Shown in pieces: positions 26,588 to 35,084 of a stretch of DNA of 64,000 nucleotides (position 1 is the first letter of the stretch; the number at the start of each line of letters is the position of its first letter). The stretch covers positions 1 through 64,000 of the forward strand of contig JAWKUK010000022.1 of the NCBI GenBank assembly GCA_041398605.1, given 5' to 3'. This DNA is from JAWKUK01 sp041398605. Lineage in GTDB: Bacteria; Planctomycetota; UBA1135; GCA-002686595. Below the pieces are notes generated by a model. It was not told the DNA's origin. It worked only from the letters and a program-made list of their open reading frames with translations, and made no database searches. Position numbers and translations under genes: made by a program.

Positions 26588-27625
26588 ATGACCAACCTCG
26601 ACCAGCAGCCTCAGACGTCCCCCACCCCTCACGCGCGCTCCACTGACAACGGGGCCACGCGCTCAGCCACACGCGTGACGATCGCGCGCGGCGACGGCAT
26701 CGGCCCTGAGATCATGGATGCAACGCTGCGCGTCTTGGCCGCCGCCGGCGCGCCGCTCGAGTTCGATGAGATCGAGCTCGGCGAGCAGGTCTATCGCCGC
26801 GGCCACAGCGCGGGGATCGAACCCAAGAGCTGGGACGCGATCCGGCGCAACAAGGTGCTGCTGAAGGCGCCGATCACGACGCCTCAAGGGGGCGGCTTCA
26901 AGAGCCTCAACGTCACCATTCGCAAGGCGCTGAACCTGTTCGCGAACGTCCGGCCAACGAAGTCCTACGCGCCCTTCGTCGCCTCCTCGCACCCGGGCAT
27001 GAACCTCGTCATCGTGCGTGAGAACGAGGAGGACCTGTACGCCGGCATCGAGCACCGTCAGACCCAGGAGGTCACGCAGGTCCTCAAGCTCATTACGCGC
27101 CCAGGGTCAGAGCGCATCGTGCGCTACGCGTTCGAGTACGCGCGGGCCTATGGGCGCAAGAAGGTCACGTGCATGACCAAGGACAACATCATGAAGCTCA
27201 CGGACGGGCTGTTCCACCGCGTCTTCGACGAGATCGCGCAGGAGTACCCCGAGATCGCGAGCGAGCACCAGATCATCGACATCGGCGCGGCGCGCATCGC
27301 CACGCAGCCCGAACTCTTCGACGTCGTCGTGGCCCCGAACCTTTACGGTGACATCCTCTCCGACATCGCCTCGGAGGTCGCTGGCTCCATCGGGCTCTCG
27401 GGGTCCGCCAACATCGGCCAAGACGTCGCGATGTTCGAGGCGGTGCACGGCTCCGCGCCGGACATCGCCGGCAAAGACATCGCGAACCCGTCCGGCCTGC
27501 TGCTCGCCGCGGTCCAGATGCTCGTCCATATTGGCGAGTCGAACATCGCGGAGGCGATCAAGAACGCCTGGCTCGCCACGCTCGAGGCGGCATCCACACG
27601 GCTGACATCTACCGCGAGGGTGTGA
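26588..27625 (+). CDS. icd: NADP-type isocitrate dehydrogenase, N-terminal part (reading frame broken near 27587)
   Basis: 345 codons as read. The beta-decarboxylating dehydrogenase fold is clear: R-G-D-G-I-G-P-E-I, T-T-P-Q-G-G-G-F-K-S-L-N-V-T-I-R-K (substrate loop), R-E-N-E-E-D-L-Y-A-G-I, D-V-V-V-A-P-N-L-Y-G-D-I-L-S-D, and H-G-S-A-P-D-I-A-G-K. Oxidises isocitrate to 2-oxoglutarate in the TCA cycle. After the codons for A-T-L-E the frame turns into A-A-S-T-R-L-T-S-T-A-R-V and stops, while the frame of the next ORF carries the expected continuation (see 27622). A single base appears to be missing between 27584 and 27591. Joined, the product is about 504 aa, close to the long isocitrate dehydrogenases of Thermus and Rickettsia type. 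Confidence 0.85.
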   Translation: MTNLDQQPQTSPTPHARSTDNGATRSATRVTIARGDGIGPEIMDATLRVLAAAGAPLEFDEIELGEQVYRRGHSAGIEPKSWDAIRRNKVLLKAPITTPQGGGFKSLNVTIRKALNLFANVRPTKSYAPFVASSHPGMNLVIVRENEEDLYAGIEHRQTQEVTQVLKLITRPGSERIVRYAFEYARAYGRKKVTCMTKDNIMKLTDGLFHRVFDEIAQEYPEIASEHQIIDIGAARIATQPELFDVVVAPNLYGDILSDIASEVAGSIGLSGSANIGQDVAMFEAVHGSAPDIAGKDIANPSGLLLAAVQMLVHIGESNIAEAIKNAWLATLEAASTRLTSTARV

Positions 27626-28101
27626 GCGCGCACAAGGTCGGAACCCGCGCGTTCACCGCTGCGATCATCGAGCGCCTCGGCGCGGCCCCGCGGCAGCTCA
27701 CGCCCGTGCAGTACCGACCGGGCGGGATCGCCGTGCAGGTGAGGGCGCAGCCCCGCGAGAAGAAGGTGCTGTGCGGCATCGACGTGTTCCTCGAATGGGC
27801 GGAGCCCGGGCGCGACGCGAGCCGCCTGGGCCGCGCGCTCGAGGCCGCGTTGCCAGAGCGCTGGCGCCTGAAGATGATCACGAACCGCGGCGTCAAGGTG
27901 TACCCGGACGGCCTCCCTGAGACGTTCTGCACCGATCACTGGCGCTGCCGCTTCCTGCCCGACGCTGGGAGCGCGACCGGCTTCGACGCGGTGCTGGAGC
28001 TGCTCAGCGCCCTCGGGGCCAGGGGCTTCGACGTCATCAAGACGGAGCACCTCTACACCTTCGACGGCGAGCGCGGCTACTCCCTCGGCCAAGGCGAGTG
28101 A
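27622..28101 (+). CDS. icd: C-terminal part of isocitrate dehydrogenase (separate frame)
   Basis: Formally 159 codons from a GTG that overlaps the previous stop by 4 nt. The same frame is open and coding upstream to at least 27589, where it reads GIHTADIYREGVSAHKVGT and then R-A-F-T-A-A-I-I-E-R-L-G. That is the end of the dehydrogenase fold in this family, so the natural protein must cross frames. Residues about 30-159 form the extra C-terminal domain of long-form isocitrate dehydrogenases. Possible explanations are a sequencing or assembly error, a true frameshift mutation, or recoding. If the GTG is used instead, a two-subunit enzyme would result, but the first part would lack its last helix. 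Confidence 0.7.
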   Translation: MSAHKVGTRAFTAAIIERLGAAPRQLTPVQYRPGGIAVQVRAQPREKKVLCGIDVFLEWAEPGRDASRLGRALEAALPERWRLKMITNRGVKVYPDGLPETFCTDHWRCRFLPDAGSATGFDAVLELLSALGARGFDVIKTEHLYTFDGERGYSLGQGE

Positions 28102-28178
28102 GGCCGAGTCGGGAGCGGACGATGAGAGCCCGCCCGCGGGCGGTTGCTTCGCGACCGGGTTCGGGTAACGATCGCCTG

Positions 28179-29543
28179 ATGCGCGCGCTCTCCATCGCAC
28201 TCTCGCTCCTGGTGCTCCTGGCGGAGCCATCCCATGCCGCCTCGCTGCAGCGGCAGCGTGACGCGGAGGCCCCCCTGACGCGTCGCGAGTCCGTCGTGCG
28301 GCTCGGGCAGTACCGCTCAGCCCAACACTGGAGCGTGAAGGGCATCGTGCTGTCCGGCCTCGGCGCGTCGTGGCACCCCGAAGCGGCGGCGGCGATCGCG
28401 GACGCGCTCTCGGATCGAGACGAGCGCCTGCATGCGCTCGGCCTCGAGGCGCTGCGCAAGATGGACGATGAAGCGCTCCGCATGGTCGCGACGGGCGCGC
28501 TGGTGGAGGTCCTCGTCAAGGAGAGCCTGCAAGAGAAGAACAAGCTCTTCGCGGCGCGCGTGCAGGAGGTCCTCGCGCGGATCTTCCCCGACGCGACGGC
28601 GGACTCTCGCAGCGAGTGGCAAGGGTTCTGGCACAAGCTGCAGCCGACGTACGCGCCGCCTGCTTGGCGCGGGCCCGCGGACCCGACGGGCGAGGGCCGC
28701 AGCGCCGCTGCGACCGCGGCGGATCGCGCGCTCGACCTGTCGACCGCGGGGCTCGAGATCTGCTTTGCGATCGATGCCACGGGCTCGATGCAGCCGCTCC
28801 TCGACACCGTCGTGACCTCCGCGCAGGAGATGAGCGACGTGCTGGCAGGCTTTGCGTCGGACCTGCGGCTCGCGACCGTGATCTACCGCGACCTGGGAGA
28901 CATGCCCGGCGGGAGCGACGTCGTCGAGCCGCTGACCAAGAACCTCGCGGTGGCCTACAAGGCGCTCGGCAAGGTCGTCGCTGGAGGCGGCGGAGACATC
29001 CCGGAGGCGATCGACGCGGGGCTGGAGCACGCGCTCTCGCTGAAGGACGTCGGGTGGACGCCGGCCGCGAACAAGCTGATCATCGTCATGGGCGACGCGC
29101 CGGCGCACGACGACGGGCTGACCCGCGCGCTCGACTTGGCGCGTCAGGCCAGTACGGACCTCGGCGTCCGCGCCGGCAGCGTCGACCAGCGGCGCAAGCT
29201 CGAGCGTACGGGCCGCAAGGTCGCGCCGCGCTCCGGCGAGAAGCTCGAGGGGCGCCCGTTTGTCGTCTCGTGCATCGCCGCGATGCACGCGCGCGGCGGC
29301 GGCGGCGGCGGCGGCCCGCAGCAAGACCGCAACCAGGTCGCGAGCCACATGCGCCAGATCGCAGAGGCTGGCAAGGGCACCTACGGCGAGCTCGAGGTCG
29401 GGGTCGGAGAGGACGCGCAGGCCTCCGGCGCGCGCCAGCTCGTGCAAATGGTGGTGCGGATGAGCTTCGGGTCGAAGTACGACCGCGAGGTGCAGCGCTT
29501 CCTCGACGTGTACTTCGAGTACCGCGAGGCGAAGCTGTATTGA
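28179..29543 (+). CDS. Secreted von Willebrand A domain protein with N-terminal helical repeats
   Basis: 454 aa from the ATG at 28179, which opens a signal peptide (MRALSIALSLLVLLAEPSHAA). Residues 30-150 are HEAT-like helices. The vWA domain starts near 192 with E-I-C-F-A-I-D-A-T-G-S-M; the metal site is D-x-T-G-S instead of D-x-S-x-S, a known variant. It continues with I-I-V-M-G-D-A-P-A-H-D-D and a Gly run near residue 372. Same style as the 7970 protein. No partner gene identifies the function. Confidence 0.7.
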   Translation: MRALSIALSLLVLLAEPSHAASLQRQRDAEAPLTRRESVVRLGQYRSAQHWSVKGIVLSGLGASWHPEAAAAIADALSDRDERLHALGLEALRKMDDEALRMVATGALVEVLVKESLQEKNKLFAARVQEVLARIFPDATADSRSEWQGFWHKLQPTYAPPAWRGPADPTGEGRSAAATAADRALDLSTAGLEICFAIDATGSMQPLLDTVVTSAQEMSDVLAGFASDLRLATVIYRDLGDMPGGSDVVEPLTKNLAVAYKALGKVVAGGGGDIPEAIDAGLEHALSLKDVGWTPAANKLIIVMGDAPAHDDGLTRALDLARQASTDLGVRAGSVDQRRKLERTGRKVAPRSGEKLEGRPFVVSCIAAMHARGGGGGGGPQQDRNQVASHMRQIAEAGKGTYGELEVGVGEDAQASGARQLVQMVVRMSFGSKYDREVQRFLDVYFEYREAKLY

Positions 29544-29593
29544 GGCTGGTGTGCTGACGGGCGAGCGGGCATCGGGCACAATGCCCGGCGCCG

Positions 29594-29713
29594 ATGAAGC
29601 TCCTCGTCATTCTCGCGATCGTGCTCTTCGTGGTCCTGACGGGCCGCAAGGGCCGCAGCGGTCACGCCGGGCAAGAGCCGTTGCCGCCGCGTGACGTCGA
29701 CCTGGAGCCGTGA
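29594..29713 (+). CDS. 39-aa single-pass membrane peptide
   Basis: MKLLVILAIVLFVVLTGRKG followed by a short polar tail ending D-V-D-L-E-P. One clear transmembrane helix with a basic stop-transfer, N-terminus out. Its stop codon overlaps the GTG start of ygjP by 4 nt (GTGA), the arrangement used for translational coupling, and this supports its being real. No known family is recognised. Confidence 0.5.
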   Translation: MKLLVILAIVLFVVLTGRKGRSGHAGQEPLPPRDVDLEP

Positions 29714-30282
29714 CGATCCATTCGGCTGCGCGACGTCCCGGCGTCCCGCACGCCGGACCTGCAGCAGACTGCTTGCCCTTGGAGCCCTTGACCTACCTGC
29801 AGGGGTACCCGCCCGAGACGCTGGAGCGTGTGCGCGAGCTGCTCGCCACGCGGTCCCTCGGCGCACGCATCGCGCAGCGCTACCCGGGCTTGCACGACGT
29901 CACCACGAACAAGCTGCTGCACGATTACGTGCTCGAGCTGAAGCAGCGTCACTTGAAGACCGCGGCGGCGATCTCCAAGGTCACTTACGACGATCACCTG
30001 ATGGCCGTCGAGCACGCGCTCGGGCTGCACACGTTCAAGTCGTTTGTCCACGGCGCCAAGCTGCGCGCGCGCAGCGAGGTCCGCATCGCAGGGGTCTTCC
30101 GCGCCGCCCCGCCCGAGTTCCTGCGCATGATCGTCGTGCACGAGCTCGCGCACCTGCGCGAGCGGGACCACTCGAAGGCGTTCTATCGGCTGTGCGAGGC
30201 CATGGAGCCCGACTATCACCAGCTCGAGTTCGATCTGCGGCTCTACCTCACCGCGCGCGCCGTGGAGGGCGACGCGAGCTGA
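29710..30282 (+). CDS. ygjP: YgjP-family metal-dependent hydrolase
   Basis: 190 aa from a GTG; the E. coli protein is 167 aa and starts near residue 27 of this one (L-T-Y-L-Q-G-Y-P). Strongly similar throughout to E. coli YgjP as I remember it: L-G-L-H-T, F-L-R-M-I-V-V-H-E-L-A-H-L, H-x-K-A-F-Y, M-E-P-x-Y-H-Q-L-E-F-D. The metal site is H144-E-L-A-H148 with His154 as third ligand. The family was reported as a metallopeptidase-like UTP pyrophosphatase; the physiological role is uncertain. Translation probably depends on the upstream 39-aa ORF. Confidence 0.9.
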   Translation: MTIHSAARRPGVPHAGPAADCLPLEPLTYLQGYPPETLERVRELLATRSLGARIAQRYPGLHDVTTNKLLHDYVLELKQRHLKTAAAISKVTYDDHLMAVEHALGLHTFKSFVHGAKLRARSEVRIAGVFRAAPPEFLRMIVVHELAHLRERDHSKAFYRLCEAMEPDYHQLEFDLRLYLTARAVEGDAS

Positions 30283-30291
30283 CCCGCTGCG

Positions 30292-31431
30292 TCACTGCTG
30301 GGGCGGCCCGGAGCGCAGCGTGACGACCGCGACTTCGGGTGGGCAGAAGAAGCGCACGCGCGGCGCGTGCCCGCGCTCCATGCCGACGCCGCGCGAGACG
30401 TAGATCGGAACGCCGTGGACGCGGTGCATCCCCCCTGCGCCGACCTCGCGCGGCACCTTGGACAGCGTCACGGGCGGCCCGAAGAAAGGGATCACGACTT
30501 GGCCACCGTGTGTATGGCCCGCGACGAAGAGGTCGAGGTCCAGCGACTCGTCGAGCCACAGCACCGGGTCAGGTCGGTGCGCGAGCACGATCCGCGCTGC
30601 GCCGCTCTCGCGCGGCGACCGCAGGAACTCCATCAGAGAGCGCTTATCGTTCCCCCAGCGGTCATAGCCGTAGAGCTCGATCGCTTGCCCGCGCAGCATG
30701 ATGCGCACGTGCTCGTCGATCAGGACGCGCACCCCTGCCTCGTCCGTGATCTCATCAAAGAACGAACGCGACGCGTTGTTGCTGTCCACGTCACCGCGCA
30801 CGACCCAGACACCGCCCGGCGCTTCCAGGCTCTGTAGCAGCGCGATGAAGTCGTCGCGCGTGCGATCGAAGTGGCCCTGCGAGCCTTGGAACAGGTCGCC
30901 AGCGATCAAGATGATGTCGGGCGCCTCTGCCATGAGGCGCGCGCACGCTTCGCGCTCGTGCGCGCCGATCGTAGAGCACTGGATGTCCGACAGGACGCCG
31001 ATTCGCAGCTCTTCGGACAGCGGCGTCCGTGCCGCGACCTCGGCGACCTCGACCACCAGTCGATTGGGCTCGATCACCATCCCGTAGATGGCGGTCGGCA
31101 CCATGCCGAGCCCCAAGATCGCGGTCCATCGCGCCGCGCGCGAGGTGGCGCGGCCGCCCTTGATCTGTGCCAGGACCGCGATGCTCGAGAGCGGCACTGC
31201 GACCGCGCTCGTCAGCCAGACGAGCTGCATCACGCCGAACAAGCGGAAGCGCACCGGGCCGACCAGGCCGAGCGCCGTGAAGCTGAGGAGCACGACCAGG
31301 ACCCCGAGCGCTGCTTTGCCGATGCGACGCATGTCGAGCGGCAGGTCGCGCCGTGCTAGGAGCAGCGTCAGCGCGACTGCGCTCGCGATGGCGATGAACG
31401 ACGCAAACAGGCCAAAAATGCTGGGAGGCAC
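30292..31431 (-). CDS. Membrane-bound calcineurin-like metallophosphoesterase
   Basis: 379 aa from a GTG at 31431, which places the first transmembrane helix right after the start; the frame is open further upstream but Arg-rich. Four hydrophobic helices (residues about 5-120) precede the phosphoesterase domain: G-V-L-S-D-I-Q, A-G-D-L-F-Q-G, R-G-D-V-D-S-N, L-A-H-R-P-D, and V-A-G-H-T-H-G-G-Q. The GN(H/D) motif reads GDVD here, a change at a metal-binding/catalytic position. Members of this YaeI/YkuE-like group act on lipids such as UDP-diacylglucosamine; the substrate here is not known. Convergent with ygjP (9-nt gap). Confidence 0.75.
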   Translation of the reverse strand: MPPSIFGLFASFIAIASAVALTLLLARRDLPLDMRRIGKAALGVLVVLLSFTALGLVGPVRFRLFGVMQLVWLTSAVAVPLSSIAVLAQIKGGRATSRAARWTAILGLGMVPTAIYGMVIEPNRLVVEVAEVAARTPLSEELRIGVLSDIQCSTIGAHEREACARLMAEAPDIILIAGDLFQGSQGHFDRTRDDFIALLQSLEAPGGVWVVRGDVDSNNASRSFFDEITDEAGVRVLIDEHVRIMLRGQAIELYGYDRWGNDKRSLMEFLRSPRESGAARIVLAHRPDPVLWLDESLDLDLFVAGHTHGGQVVIPFFGPPVTLSKVPREVGAGGMHRVHGVPIYVSRGVGMERGHAPRVRFFCPPEVAVVTLRSGPPQQ

Positions 31432-31713
31432 GTGGAGAGGGTACACACAGCCGGCGCCTCCGAGGAGCCTGCGCCACAGAACACGATTCGCATCGCAGCG
31501 CTCCCGCACGCCGGAGCGGCGTTGCAGCAAGGTCCTAAATAGCATCAAGCTATGAGGAACTTGCTGCGCCTTGCGCCGACGCACGGGAGCACCACGCTGC
31601 GAACCGCGCTCTGTGGCGCAGGCTCCCAGGGGCTTCTGGGCGAAACTTCACGTCCGGCTCAAGTTCGGCGGCGAGGAGCCGATAGGGACGCGGTAGGAAG
31701 GTCCGAACCCAGC
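31432..31713. other. Divergent intergenic region, no gene supported
   Basis: 282 bases between the phosphoesterase and the sulfotransferase. It contains a small inverted repeat ATAGC-ATCAA-GCTAT near 31538-31552 and a CGGCTC/GAGCCG pair near 31655-31681. Promoters for both flanking genes should lie here, but no clear -35/-10 pair stands out. Confidence 0.4.
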
Positions 31714-32484
31714 ATGCTCCACTACCTCGTTTGTGCGACCCCCCGCGTTGGCAGCAACCTCCTCTGCAGTCTGCTTTGGGGCACCCGCGCAGTCGGGCAC
31801 CCGCGCGAGTACTTCTGCCCCTTCCAGATCGCCGAATACGGGCCAGCGCTCATCGACGCCAAGGCGGTCACGACGGCGGCGGACCTGCACCGGTTCCTCG
31901 ACCGCGCAGCGGAGGCCTTCGGCACGAACGAGCGCTTCGGCATCAAGGCGCACCTACACCAGCTCCGCGCCGCGCTGCAGCTAGGCTACGACTTCGACGG
32001 GCGCTTCCCAGACCGCTTCGTGCACATCACGCGGGCCGACGTCATCGGGCAGGCGATCTCTCTCGTCCGCGCCGCCCAGACGCGCGCTTGGACGGCGCAG
32101 AAGCGCGAGATCTTCACGCCTGAGTACTCCAGCGAGCAGATCCGCGACGCCGTTCAGAAGATCATCACGGACAACCAGGCCTGGGAGGCTCTCTTCCGCG
32201 CCTACGACATCGAGCCTCACCGCCTCTCTTACGAGCGCCTCTGCGCCGACTTCGAAGGCGAGCTCTCCGCGGTGCTGGCGTTCCTCGACGTCGACCCGGG
32301 CACGGTCGACGTGCCCAAGGCGGTCCGCGCGGCAACGAGCTACTTCAAGCAGCAGCGCGACGCGACGAGCGCGGACTGGCGCGCCCGCTATGTGAGCTGG
32401 GTGCGCACCCACGCGGCGCAACACCCGTTGCGGCGAGCGTCAGAGGCGGGCCAAGTCGCTGACATCGCGCCGGTGACGTTCTGA
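31714..32484 (+). CDS. Stf0-type sulfotransferase
   Basis: 256 aa from the ATG at 31714. The PAPS 5'-phosphosulfate loop reads V-C-A-T-P-R-V-G-S-N-L-L. Other Stf0 marks follow: H-P-R-E-Y-F, F-G-I-K-A-H-L-H-Q, V-H-I-T-R-A-D-V-I-G-Q-A-I-S-L-V-R-A, and Y-E-R-L-C-A-D-F. Stf0 was described as a trehalose 2-sulfotransferase of mycobacteria; related enzymes sulfate other sugars. Acceptor unknown here. Convergent with tex (10-nt gap). Confidence 0.85.
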   Translation: MLHYLVCATPRVGSNLLCSLLWGTRAVGHPREYFCPFQIAEYGPALIDAKAVTTAADLHRFLDRAAEAFGTNERFGIKAHLHQLRAALQLGYDFDGRFPDRFVHITRADVIGQAISLVRAAQTRAWTAQKREIFTPEYSSEQIRDAVQKIITDNQAWEALFRAYDIEPHRLSYERLCADFEGELSAVLAFLDVDPGTVDVPKAVRAATSYFKQQRDATSADWRARYVSWVRTHAAQHPLRRASEAGQVADIAPVTF

Positions 32485-32494
32485 CCTGCGGCGG

Positions 32495-34954
32495 TCATTG
32501 GCCGCTGCCGGGCGTGGTCCCCTTCTTCGCTTGCAGCGCCGCGAACGCCTTCGCAAACGCGTTCTGCGCGGGCGGCGGCGGCGGCAGCTCATAGGCGCGC
32601 GGGACCTCGTTGCGCTCGCGCGGCGAGCCGCCGCGCGCGCCCCGGGGGCTCGCTCCACCGCGGCGGTCGGCGCCCTGCGCGCGACCTTGATCGTGCCCGC
32701 GGTCCTCGCGCGCCGCCGGGCGCGCATCGTCGTCGAGGCGCATGGTCAGCGCGATGCGCTTGCGCGGCAGGTCGATCTCCTGGACCTTGACGCGCACGAC
32801 CTGGCCTGCCTTCACGACCTCGTTCGGGTCCTTCACGAACGTGTAGGAGAGCTGCGAGATGTGCGCGAGGCCGTCCTGGTGCACGCCGATGTCGATGAAC
32901 GCGCCGAAGTTGGTGACGTTCGTGACCACGCCCTCTAGGACCATGCCGACGACGAGGTCCTTCATGTCCTCGACGCCCTCGGCGAACGTCGCCGTCTTGA
33001 ACTCGGGGCGCGGGTCACGGCCCGGCTTCTCGAGCTCGGCGAGGATGTCCTTGACCGTCGGCAGGCCGAAGCGCTCGTCGGTGAACTTCGCAGGGTCGAG
33101 GCTGCGCAGGAACGGCGCGTCGCCGACGAGCGTCGCGACCGGCCGCCCCGTCGCCTTGGCGATGCGCTCGACGACCGGGTACGCCTCGGGGTGGACGGCC
33201 GAGCGGTCGAGCGGATCGTCGCCGTCCATGATGCGCAGGAACCCAGCGGCTTGCTCGAACGCCTTCGGCCCGAGGCGCGGCACGCCCAGGATCTCCTTGC
33301 GCCGCTTGAACGGCCCGTTGGCGTTGCGGTGCGCGACGACGTTCTCGGCGAGCGTCGCGCTGAGGCCCGCGACGCGCGTCAAGAGCGCCGGTGAAGCGGT
33401 GTTCACGTCGACGCCGACCGCGTTCACGCAGTCCTCGATCACGGCGTCGAGGCTCTTGCCGAGGAAGTGCTGGTTGACGTCGTGCTGGTATTGGCCGACG
33501 CCGATGGCCTTCGGCTCGATCTTGACGAGCTCCGCCAACGGGTCCTGCAAGCGGCGCGCGATCGACGCAGCGCCGCGCAGCGACACGTCCAGGTCCGGCA
33601 GCTCGCGGGAGGCGAGCTCCGACGCGGAGTAGACCGACGCGCCAGCCTCGTTGACGACGACCTTCTGCAGCTTCTTGCCCGTGCTGCTGGTCGGCATGCG
33701 CTTCAGGAGGTCGAGCGCGAGCCGGTCGGTCTCGCGTGAGCCCGTGCCGTTGCCGATGCTGACGAGCTCGACGTCATGGCGCTGCGCGAGCTCCTGCAAG
33801 CGCGTGAGCGAGCGCTCCCAATCGTTGCGCGGCGGCGTCGGGTAGATCGTGTCGGTCGCGACGACCTTGCCCGTGCGGTCGACGACGGCGACCTTGACGC
33901 CGGTGCGCAGGCCCGGGTCGAGGCCCAGGATCGCCTTCGGGCCTGCCGGCGCAGCGAGCAGCAGCGCGCGCAGGTTGCGCGCGAAGACGGCGATCGCCTC
34001 GCGCTCGGCCTCCTCGCGCAGGCGCGTCATGACCTCGGTCTCGATGCGGATCGCGAGCTTCAGGCGCCACGCAGCGCGGGCGACGTCCGAGAGCCACGCA
34101 TCGGCGGGGCGGCCTTGATCCTCGATCCCGAAGCGGCGCGCGATGCGCGCCCGCGCGATGCCGCTCTTGTCGCTGCCGAGGCGCTCGTCCTCGGGGTCCA
34201 GCAGCAGGTCGAGCGCGAGCGTGTCCTCCTTGCGCCCGCGCAGCATCGCCAGCGCGCGGTGCGAGGGCACCTGCGCGAGCGGCTCGGTGTGGTCGAAGTA
34301 GTCGCGGAAACGCGCGCCCTCTTCCTCTTTGCCGGCGACGAGCTGGGCGCGCAGCCGCGCGTCCGACCAGACGTGTTCGCGCAGCCCCGTCGCGAGCTCC
34401 GGGTCGTCGGCGAAGCGCTCCATCAGGATCTGGCGCGCGCCCTCCAGCGCCGCGGCGACGTCCTCGACGCCTTTGTCCGCGGCCACGAAGGCGGCAGCGG
34501 CGACCTCGGGGGCCTGTGTCGGGTCCCCGAGCAGCCCATCGGCCAGCGGCTCGAGGCCCGCCTCGCGCGCGATCTGTGCCTTGGTGCGGCGCTTGACGAC
34601 GTACGGACGATACAGGTCTTCGAGGCGCGTCTTCGAGTCCGCCATGAGGATCGCGCGCTCGAGCTCGGGCGTCAGCTTGCCCTGCTCTTGGATCGATTCG
34701 AGGATCTTCGTGCGCCGCTCCTCCATCTCACGCAGGTAGACGAGCCGCTCCTCGAGCGTGCGCAGCTGCGTGTCATCGAGCCCGCCCGTGACCTCCTTGC
34801 GATAGCGCGCGATGAACGGCACCGTCGCGCCCTCGTCCAAGAGCGCGACCGCCGCCGCGACTTGTTCGATGCGCGCGCCGATCTCGGTCGCGATGGTCTG
34901 GAGGGTGCGGGTCTCCGTGTTGGCCGCGTTGCGCGTCGTCGTGGTGCTGTCCAT
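32495..34954 (-). CDS. tex: Tex-family RNA-binding transcription accessory protein
   Basis: 819 aa from the ATG at 34954. The full Tex architecture is present: N-terminal helical domain (V-P-F-I-A-R-Y-R-K-E-V-T-G-G-L-D), a YqgF/RNase-H-like domain (I-L-G-L-D-P-G-L-R-T-G), helix-hairpin-helix region (V-N-T-A-S-P-A-L-L; V-G-Q-Y-Q-H-D-V), and a C-terminal S1 RNA-binding domain (V-T-N-F-G-A-F-I-D-I-G-V-H-Q-D-G). A low-complexity Arg/Gly/Asp tail of about 75 residues follows S1, which may strengthen RNA binding. Tex binds single-stranded nucleic acid and affects transcription and gene expression. Confidence 0.95.
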   Translation of the reverse strand: MDSTTTTRNAANTETRTLQTIATEIGARIEQVAAAVALLDEGATVPFIARYRKEVTGGLDDTQLRTLEERLVYLREMEERRTKILESIQEQGKLTPELERAILMADSKTRLEDLYRPYVVKRRTKAQIAREAGLEPLADGLLGDPTQAPEVAAAAFVAADKGVEDVAAALEGARQILMERFADDPELATGLREHVWSDARLRAQLVAGKEEEGARFRDYFDHTEPLAQVPSHRALAMLRGRKEDTLALDLLLDPEDERLGSDKSGIARARIARRFGIEDQGRPADAWLSDVARAAWRLKLAIRIETEVMTRLREEAEREAIAVFARNLRALLLAAPAGPKAILGLDPGLRTGVKVAVVDRTGKVVATDTIYPTPPRNDWERSLTRLQELAQRHDVELVSIGNGTGSRETDRLALDLLKRMPTSSTGKKLQKVVVNEAGASVYSASELASRELPDLDVSLRGAASIARRLQDPLAELVKIEPKAIGVGQYQHDVNQHFLGKSLDAVIEDCVNAVGVDVNTASPALLTRVAGLSATLAENVVAHRNANGPFKRRKEILGVPRLGPKAFEQAAGFLRIMDGDDPLDRSAVHPEAYPVVERIAKATGRPVATLVGDAPFLRSLDPAKFTDERFGLPTVKDILAELEKPGRDPRPEFKTATFAEGVEDMKDLVVGMVLEGVVTNVTNFGAFIDIGVHQDGLAHISQLSYTFVKDPNEVVKAGQVVRVKVQEIDLPRKRIALTMRLDDDARPAAREDRGHDQGRAQGADRRGGASPRGARGGSPRERNEVPRAYELPPPPPAQNAFAKAFAALQAKKGTTPGSGQ

Positions 34955-35084
34955 GGCTCGAGGGCCAGAAGATAGCGGCATCGAGGGCTCCGGACACGTG
35001 TGTGTCGCGCTCACATTTTTTTGGACACGCGCGTTGCGTTCTGCCGGTCACAGTGGCTGCGATTCGCCCGCGTCGCAGCGTCGG

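Noticed and set aside
31638..31664. GAAACTTCACGTCCGGCTC resembles the 3' half of a group II intron domain V hairpin
   Set aside because: The 5' half (GAGCCGGA...) is absent upstream and there is no reverse transcriptase gene nearby, so chance similarity is more likely.
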